NCBI GenBank assembly: GCA_002693605.1
Contig: NZQO01000145.1
Location: forward strand, 1-10,542
Origin: Flavobacteriaceae bacterium
GTDB lineage: Bacteria; Bacteroidota; Bacteroidia; Flavobacteriales; Flavobacteriaceae
Length of the DNA stretch: 10,542 bases
Direction: 5' to 3'
This document shows positions 6,153 through 10,542 of this stretch, one piece after another (position 1 is the stretch's first letter; every line of letters starts with the position of its first letter). Position numbers and translations under genes: made by a program. The notes under the pieces were generated by a model, which saw only the letters and a program-made list of their open reading frames with translations, made no database searches and was not told the origin of the DNA.

Positions 6153-7109
6153 TTGACACACAACGTTCCGTCCAACAACATACCCCTTTCGTTTCGTTGG
6201 AGAAAAAATCTGGGCATAAGCTTTGTGGCAGCACTGTTCTTTTTGCTCGCCGTACCTTCAGCTTCGGGGCAAACGACAGATATTGCCCGACTTGAATATT
6301 TGTACATTCCCTTTTCCAAATCCGATAACGACATAGCCCGCTACCGCGCCCTTTTGCAACTGCCCATTCCCGTAGGTGCCGCCAAGGAAGAATATCTGGT
6401 TATCGGTTTGCAATATCGCTATGTAGAATTGGGTATCGAGGACGATGAGATTTTTACGGCCTCGCAACTCGAGCAATTACAATCGGTACAGCGCATCGAG
6501 GCTTACTTGGGGTATGTTTTCAAGGTAAACGATAACTGGCGCATTGGCGTGCGCGGGGGGGCACGTATCAATTCGAATTTAGTTGGCAGCCTGGTAGGAG
6601 ACGATATAATTTATGAAACCGCCGTTTACGCTATTAACGATCGCAAGAATGCCGACATTCCGAAGCCCTACCGCTTAATTTTCGGGTTAAACTATTCTAC
6701 CACGCCCGGGCGTAGTTTTCCGCTGCCCATGATTAATTACTTCAGGCAGTTCCATCCCGATTGGACCTATACCATTGGGGTGCCAAAATCCAACATTCGT
6801 CGGTATCTTAATCGCTCGCACAAGGATGCCATCCAAGCCTTTGGTACGCTCGATAATTTCTTCGGAAATATCCAGAACAATCTTGTTATACCAGGCACCA
6901 CGGTGAAGGGCGAGAATGTGTCTATGACCAATGTCCTCTTCGGAATTGGCTACGAACATTTTTTTACAGACCACTTACTCTTCTACACCTACGCAGCGCA
7001 TTCGGTGCATAACGAATTCCGAATTCGCGACAACGAACGTGAAACGGCCTACGTAATAAACGACGACAACACCTTCTATTTTCGTGGAGGGATCAAATTT
7101 AGATTTTAA
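6153..7109 (+). CDS. Outer-membrane beta-barrel protein (DUF6268-like)
   Basis: The reading frame gives 318 residues. A long N-terminus leads into a signal peptide: RWRK at 15-18, a hydrophobic core at about 20-34, and likely cleavage after SASG39 before Gln40. The mature part has alternating aromatic and polar strands (IARLEYLYIPFS, YLVIGLQYRYVELG, WRIGVRGGARI, YRLIFGLNYS, LLFYTYAAHS) and ends in FYFRGGIKFRF. The terminal Phe after alternating residues is the usual BAM-recognised end of outer-membrane barrels. It resembles DUF6268 family barrels of flavobacteria, named from memory with moderate confidence. Cargo or function is unknown. The only start codon before the signal peptide is TTG 6153-6155, because a TAA at 6138-6140 closes the frame upstream and no ATG or GTG lies in between. 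It follows mscS by 20 nt and precedes the regulator by 5 nt, so it is an operon member. Confidence 0.8.
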   Translation: MTHNVPSNNIPLSFRWRKNLGISFVAALFFLLAVPSASGQTTDIARLEYLYIPFSKSDNDIARYRALLQLPIPVGAAKEEYLVIGLQYRYVELGIEDDEIFTASQLEQLQSVQRIEAYLGYVFKVNDNWRIGVRGGARINSNLVGSLVGDDIIYETAVYAINDRKNADIPKPYRLIFGLNYSTTPGRSFPLPMINYFRQFHPDWTYTIGVPKSNIRRYLNRSHKDAIQAFGTLDNFFGNIQNNLVIPGTTVKGENVSMTNVLFGIGYEHFFTDHLLFYTYAAHSVHNEFRIRDNERETAYVINDDNTFYFRGGIKFRF

Positions 7110-7114
7110 AAAAC

Positions 7115-8278
7115 ATGTCTAGAATTTTAATTATTGAAGATGAAGCGGCAATACGTCGCGTACTGGTAAAAATACTATCGGAAGAAAGCGACACATATGA
7201 GGTTATCGAGGCCGAGGACGGCTTGGCGGGCGTTGAACTGATTAAGAAAGACGATTTCGACCTAGTACTTTGCGATATAAAAATGCCAAAAATGGATGGT
7301 GTCGAGGTGCTAGAGGCCGTTAAAAAAATAAAGCCAGAGATACCTATGGTCATGATTTCGGGCCATGGCGACCTGGACACTGCGGTAAACACCATGCGCT
7401 TGGGAGCCTTCGACTATATTTCGAAACCACCCGATTTAAACCGTCTGCTCAATACCGTTCGCATTGCGCTAGATCGAAAGGAGCTGGTTGTAGAAAATAC
7501 CCGCCTCAAGAAAAAAGTAGGAAAAAAATACGAAATGATCGGCGAGTCGTCAGAGATCGTGCGTATTAAGGAGATGATCGAAAAAGTTGCCCCCACCGAG
7601 GCGCGCGTACTCATAACGGGCCCGAACGGTACCGGAAAGGAACTAGTGGCCCATTGGCTACACCAAAAAAGCGATCGCTCCAAGGGCCCGATGATTGAGG
7701 TAAACTGTGCGGCCATCCCGAGTGAGCTTATCGAAAGCGAGCTGTTCGGGCACGTGAAGGGCGCCTTTACCTCTGCCAATAAAGACCGGGCCGGTAAATT
7801 TGAGGCTGCCAATGGCGGCACCATTTTTCTAGACGAAGTGGGCGATATGAGTCTTTCGGCCCAAGCGAAAGTGCTACGGGCACTTCAGGAAAATAAGGTG
7901 CAGCGCGTGGGGAGCGATAAGGATATAAAGGTAGACGTTCGGGTGGTCACCGCTACCAACAAGGACCTTAAGAAGGAAATTGAAGAAGGTAATTTCCGCG
8001 AGGACCTTTACCATCGGCTGGCCGTCATCCTCATTAAGGTCCCCCCGTTGAACGATAGGAGAGAGGACATTCCCTTATTAATCGATTATTTTACCGAGAA
8101 AATTGCCGAAGAGCACGGTACGGCCAAAAAGAATTTTTCGAAGAAGGCCATAGAACTGCTACAGCAATACGATTGGACAGGGAATATCCGCGAGCTTCGG
8201 AACGTGGTAGAGCGCCTTATCATTCTTGGAGGTGCTGAGGTTAGCGAAAAGGACGTTGCGTCGTTCGCGAGCAAATAA
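7115..8278 (+). CDS. Sigma-54-dependent response regulator (NtrC-like) lacking a DNA-binding domain
   Basis: The protein has 387 residues. The receiver domain (about 1-120) has the acidic pair E8/D9, phospho-acceptor Asp54 in LCDIKMPKMDG, Ser82 and Lys104. A short helical linker (about 121-140) precedes the sigma-54 AAA+ domain. That domain has Walker A GPNGTGKE (169-176), the sigma-54 contact loop GAFTSA (216-221, canonical GAFTGA), Walker B TIFLDE (236-241), sensor I ATNKDL (280-285), FREDLYHRL (294-302) and sensor II in GNIRELRNVVERL. The protein stops about 20 residues later, at VSEKDVASFASK. The Fis-type helix-turn-helix found at the end of NtrC is missing. It presumably activates sigma-54 RNA polymerase when phosphorylated, either from solution or via a partner. 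No histidine kinase is adjacent. It is the last gene of the run from 2997, 5 nt after the barrel gene. TAA 8276-8278 is followed by non-coding sequence. Confidence 0.92.
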   Translation: MSRILIIEDEAAIRRVLVKILSEESDTYEVIEAEDGLAGVELIKKDDFDLVLCDIKMPKMDGVEVLEAVKKIKPEIPMVMISGHGDLDTAVNTMRLGAFDYISKPPDLNRLLNTVRIALDRKELVVENTRLKKKVGKKYEMIGESSEIVRIKEMIEKVAPTEARVLITGPNGTGKELVAHWLHQKSDRSKGPMIEVNCAAIPSELIESELFGHVKGAFTSANKDRAGKFEAANGGTIFLDEVGDMSLSAQAKVLRALQENKVQRVGSDKDIKVDVRVVTATNKDLKKEIEEGNFREDLYHRLAVILIKVPPLNDRREDIPLLIDYFTEKIAEEHGTAKKNFSKKAIELLQQYDWTGNIRELRNVVERLIILGGAEVSEKDVASFASK

Positions 8279-8473
8279 GAACGCTTCTCAATATACCGAG
8301 TAGCATTGCGAGAGGGAATCACGACACAGAACATTTTTATCTTTACTTTCTATAGGGCGGTTATAGTTACGATTCCCGCGTAGACCCCTAGATTGGCGTT
8401 TTCCGATTGCTGAAATGTATTACCCGCGTTGCTTTGCAAACGCTATCTAGAAAATCTTGCTATCTTTAGCGAT
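8279..8473. other. Gene-free region with inverted and direct repeats
   Basis: No gene fits in these 195 bases. They hold GGGAATC (8314-8320) with GATTCCC (8371-8377), and CTATA (8350-8354) with TATAG (8362-8366) inside that pair. They also hold a near-perfect hairpin, GCGTTGC (8426-8432) with GC-A-AACGC (8436-8443), and a repeated heptamer GCTATCT at 8442-8448 and 8459-8465. TATCTTTA occurs at 8339-8346 and 8461-8468, each a 7-of-8 match to the TAnnTTTG box. None of the hairpins has a T-tract, so no intrinsic terminator is called. The promoter of ppk2 probably lies here, but its position is uncertain. Confidence 0.4.
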
Positions 8474-9352
8474 ATGAAGAAAATCAATATAGCCGATTTC
8501 AAAATCCACTCTAACATCCAATTGGGAAACTTGCCCACCAAGTTCGATCTGAACGCTTCTGAAGATACCATAGAGGAGCGCCTGGCAAAAACCCGGAAGG
8601 ACCTGGCCGATTTGCAGGACACGCTCTATGCCCACGGTAAGTATGCGGTCCTGGTTTGCCTGCAAGGTATGGACACCGCCGGTAAGGACAGCCTTATTAG
8701 GGAGGTGTTTAAAGACCTAAACGCCCGTGGTGTGGTTGTTCACAGCTTCAAGACCCCAACGTTTCTAGAAAAACGGCACGACTACCTGTGGCGGCATTAT
8801 TGCAAATTGCCCGAGCGTGGCAAATTTGGCGTATTTAACCGTACCCACTACGAAAACGTATTGGTTACCCGTGTACATCCCGAGTATATCTTGGGGGAGA
8901 ATCTGCCCAAGGTAAACGGCTTGGAGGATATTGACGAGGCTTTTTGGAGCAAGCGTTTTGAGCAGATAAACCAGTTTGAGGAGATCATTTCCCAAAACGG
9001 AACGCTGGTCTTTAAATTTTTTCTGAACCTCTCTAAGGATGAGCAGAAACATCGCTTGCTGCGCCGATTGAACAAACCCAATAAAAATTGGAAATTCTCT
9101 CCTGGCGATCTGGACGAACGCGAACTTTGGGACGATTATATGAGCTGTTACGAAGATGCCCTCAACCGTACCTCACAACCGCACGCCCCCTGGTATTCCA
9201 TTCCGGCCGATGATAAGCCCACCGCCCGGTTTATCGTGGCAAAGATTTTGTTAGAAGAACTTCGGAAATACGACGATATCCGGGAACCCGAGCTGGATCC
9301 CGAGATCAAATCGCAAATTTCAGAATATAAAGAACGTCTCAAAGGTCAGTAA
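8474..9352 (+). CDS. ppk2: Polyphosphate kinase 2 family protein (class III-like)
   Basis: PPK2 enzymes transfer phosphate between polyphosphate and nucleotides, and class III members can phosphorylate AMP and ADP. The protein has 292 residues, the single-domain length. It has Walker A GMDTAGKD (65-72), with the family's M-D before TAGKD. The base-binding and lid region includes GVFNRTHYENVLVTRVHPE (119-137), whose FNR(S/T)HYE(D/N)VL wording fits the TIGR03709 or class III group rather than the FDRSWYNRA form of classes I and II. Further family features are NLSKDEQKHRLLRRL (185-199), WKFSPGDLDERELWDDY (206-222) and the APWYSIPADDK motif (238-248). The frame is open 45 bases further upstream from an ATG at 8429. 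I choose ATG 8474 (MKKINIADFK) because relatives begin near there and the repeats described in the preceding region lie between the two. Substrate class is inferred from motifs, not proven. Confidence 0.93.
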   Translation: MKKINIADFKIHSNIQLGNLPTKFDLNASEDTIEERLAKTRKDLADLQDTLYAHGKYAVLVCLQGMDTAGKDSLIREVFKDLNARGVVVHSFKTPTFLEKRHDYLWRHYCKLPERGKFGVFNRTHYENVLVTRVHPEYILGENLPKVNGLEDIDEAFWSKRFEQINQFEEIISQNGTLVFKFFLNLSKDEQKHRLLRRLNKPNKNWKFSPGDLDERELWDDYMSCYEDALNRTSQPHAPWYSIPADDKPTARFIVAKILLEELRKYDDIREPELDPEIKSQISEYKERLKGQ

Positions 9353-9379
9353 GGCCAACTACAAATTATTTATACCCAT

Positions 9380-10542
9380 ATGAAAATTCTATTTCTTTCC
9401 CTCTGCACATTCCTCACAACCGCGGTAAGCCTCGCACAGGCGTATACTCAGGCAGACTCCCTTACCATTCGCTCCATCTACGATATGGCCCTACTCAACG
9501 GGAAGAGCTATGATTGGCTGGACCACCTCTCCAATGATATCGGTGGGCGGCTCTCTGGTTCGCTCGAAGCCGAGAAGGCCGTAAAATACACCAAGGCCCA
9601 ATTGGAAAAGCTGGGGTTAGACAAAGTTTGGCTGCAACCCGTTATGGTGCCCAAATGGACCCGTGGCATGAAGGAATATGCCTATATAGAAACCGCTCCC
9701 GGCATGACTTCCACCACAGATATCTGTGCTTTGGGAGGATCGGTGCCCACTACGCCCGGAGGCCTAAAAGCCGAGGTAATAGAAGTACAGGGGTTGGAAG
9801 ACTTGGCCAATTATGGACGCGAACAGATAGCGGGAAAAATAGTATTCTACAATCGCCCAATGAAGGCAGACCTAATCCATACGTTTGAAGCCTATGGCGG
9901 CTGTGTGGACCAACGCTATGCCGGCGCCATGGAAGCGGCCAAGTATGGCGCCGTGGGAGTTGTGGTTCGCAGTTTGAACCTTCGCAACGACGACTTTCCG
10001 CACACAGGGACCATGAGCTATGGTGATACCCCGCCAGAACAGCGCATCCCAGCCTGCGCCATCAGTACGAACGGCGCAAACTACCTAAGCAGCGCCCTGA
10101 AAATGAAACCCGATCTTCAATTTTACTTCAAGCAGAATTGCAAGACGTACGATGATGTCTTATCACATAATGTCATTGGTGAAATTTCCGGTAGCGAATA
10201 CCCTAATAAATATATCGTGGTGGGCGGCCATCTTGATTCATGGGATCTTGGCGATGGCTCCCACGATGATGGTGCCGGTTGCGTCCAATCTATGGAGGTA
10301 CTTCGACTATTCAAGAAAATAAATTACAAGCCGAAGCACAGTGTGCGCGTGGTTCTATTCATGAACGAGGAGAACGGTTTGCGCGGGGGAAATAAATATG
10401 CCGAAGAGGCAAAGCTAAAAGGGGAACAGCACGTATTTGCCCTAGAAAGTGATGCTGGCGGATTTACCCCTCGCGGTTTTTCATTCGACACGGACGCCGC
10501 CAATATGGCGCAGATTGAAAGCTGGAAACCATTGTTCAAGCC
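9380..10542 (+). CDS. Secreted M28 family metallopeptidase (carboxypeptidase Q-like), 3' end outside the window
   Basis: The frame is open from ATG 9380 to the right edge, giving 387 codons plus two bases with no stop. A type I signal peptide is seen (MKILFLSLCTFLTTAVSLAQA, cleavage near residues 20-21). The mature N-terminal part includes NDIGGRLSGSLEAEKAV (52-68), seen in PGCP-like M28 proteins. A protease-associated (PA) type insert spans about 125-255. The M28 catalytic core then begins: the GGHLDSWDLG motif with His284 and Asp286, DDGAG at 296-300, the catalytic Glu pair at 330-331 in MNEENGLRGG, and zinc ligand Asp358 in ESDAGGF. The last His ligand and the domain end lie outside. The enzyme should be a two-zinc aminopeptidase or dipeptidase of the periplasm or exterior. 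Specificity is not readable. It starts 27 nt after ppk2 with no terminator between, so co-transcription is likely. Confidence 0.93.
   Translation, partial: MKILFLSLCTFLTTAVSLAQAYTQADSLTIRSIYDMALLNGKSYDWLDHLSNDIGGRLSGSLEAEKAVKYTKAQLEKLGLDKVWLQPVMVPKWTRGMKEYAYIETAPGMTSTTDICALGGSVPTTPGGLKAEVIEVQGLEDLANYGREQIAGKIVFYNRPMKADLIHTFEAYGGCVDQRYAGAMEAAKYGAVGVVVRSLNLRNDDFPHTGTMSYGDTPPEQRIPACAISTNGANYLSSALKMKPDLQFYFKQNCKTYDDVLSHNVIGEISGSEYPNKYIVVGGHLDSWDLGDGSHDDGAGCVQSMEVLRLFKKINYKPKHSVRVVLFMNEENGLRGGNKYAEEAKLKGEQHVFALESDAGGFTPRGFSFDTDAANMAQIESWKPLFK

Noticed and set aside
8393..8412. Sigma-54-like site TTGGCG...TTGC upstream of ppk2
   Set aside because: The GG and GC pairs are separated by 12 nt where 10 are required, and the -24 box lacks the CAC continuation.
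8426..8443. Hairpin before ppk2 considered as a terminator of the regulator gene
   Set aside because: No T-tract follows the stem, and it lies about 150 nt past the stop codon.
9628..9888. Short plus-strand frame of 86 codons in the peptidase region
   Set aside because: It starts with TTG inside the M28 gene, and the main frame is continuous with clear motifs on both sides, so it is an out-of-frame shadow and not evidence of a frameshift.

Overview
The window looks like chromosome of a Flavobacteriia-type Bacteroidota, probably a marine or environmental Flavobacteriaceae. The support is indirect but consistent. Promoter-like boxes match the Bacteroidota TAnnTTTG -7 consensus, start codons have A/T-rich leaders rather than Shine-Dalgarno boxes, and DnaJ has a short two-motif zinc finger. 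There is also an orphan NtrC-like regulator of the type seen in this lineage, a class III-like PPK2 and an outer-membrane barrel family common in flavobacteria. No mobile element, tRNA, rRNA, CRISPR array or phage gene is visible. Codon use and base composition look even, so this reads as core or conserved accessory chromosome.

Layout: (1) Bases 1-213 are the 3' end of a TIGR01777-type epimerase. It converges on a reverse-strand YceI-family lipoprotein (261-929), and one symmetrical hairpin between them can terminate both. (2) A divergent intergenic region leads into the grpE-dnaJ chaperone operon (1070-2753) through a good flavobacterial promoter. (3) Bases 2754-2996 hold an isolated -7 box, a small hairpin and a strong rho-independent terminator (a possible ~85-nt RNA), then the leader of the next operon. 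(4) A tight run from 2997 to 8278 encodes an ABC-2 exporter (ATPase plus permease), an MscS-type channel, an outer-membrane beta-barrel protein and a sigma-54 activator that ends without a DNA-binding domain. (5) A 195-bp gene-free stretch with several inverted repeats separates this from a PPK2 polyphosphate kinase and a secreted M28 metallopeptidase that runs off the right edge.

The middle operon combines inner-membrane export, osmotic pressure release, an outer-membrane barrel and a phosphorylatable AAA+ regulator, which suggests an envelope or osmotic homeostasis unit. That is an inference from content and spacing. The most unusual points are the regulator without its HTH, the putative small RNA after dnaJ, the reduced DnaJ zinc domain, and an outer-membrane protein whose only plausible start is TTG. 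I see no clearly novel defence or mobile system here.
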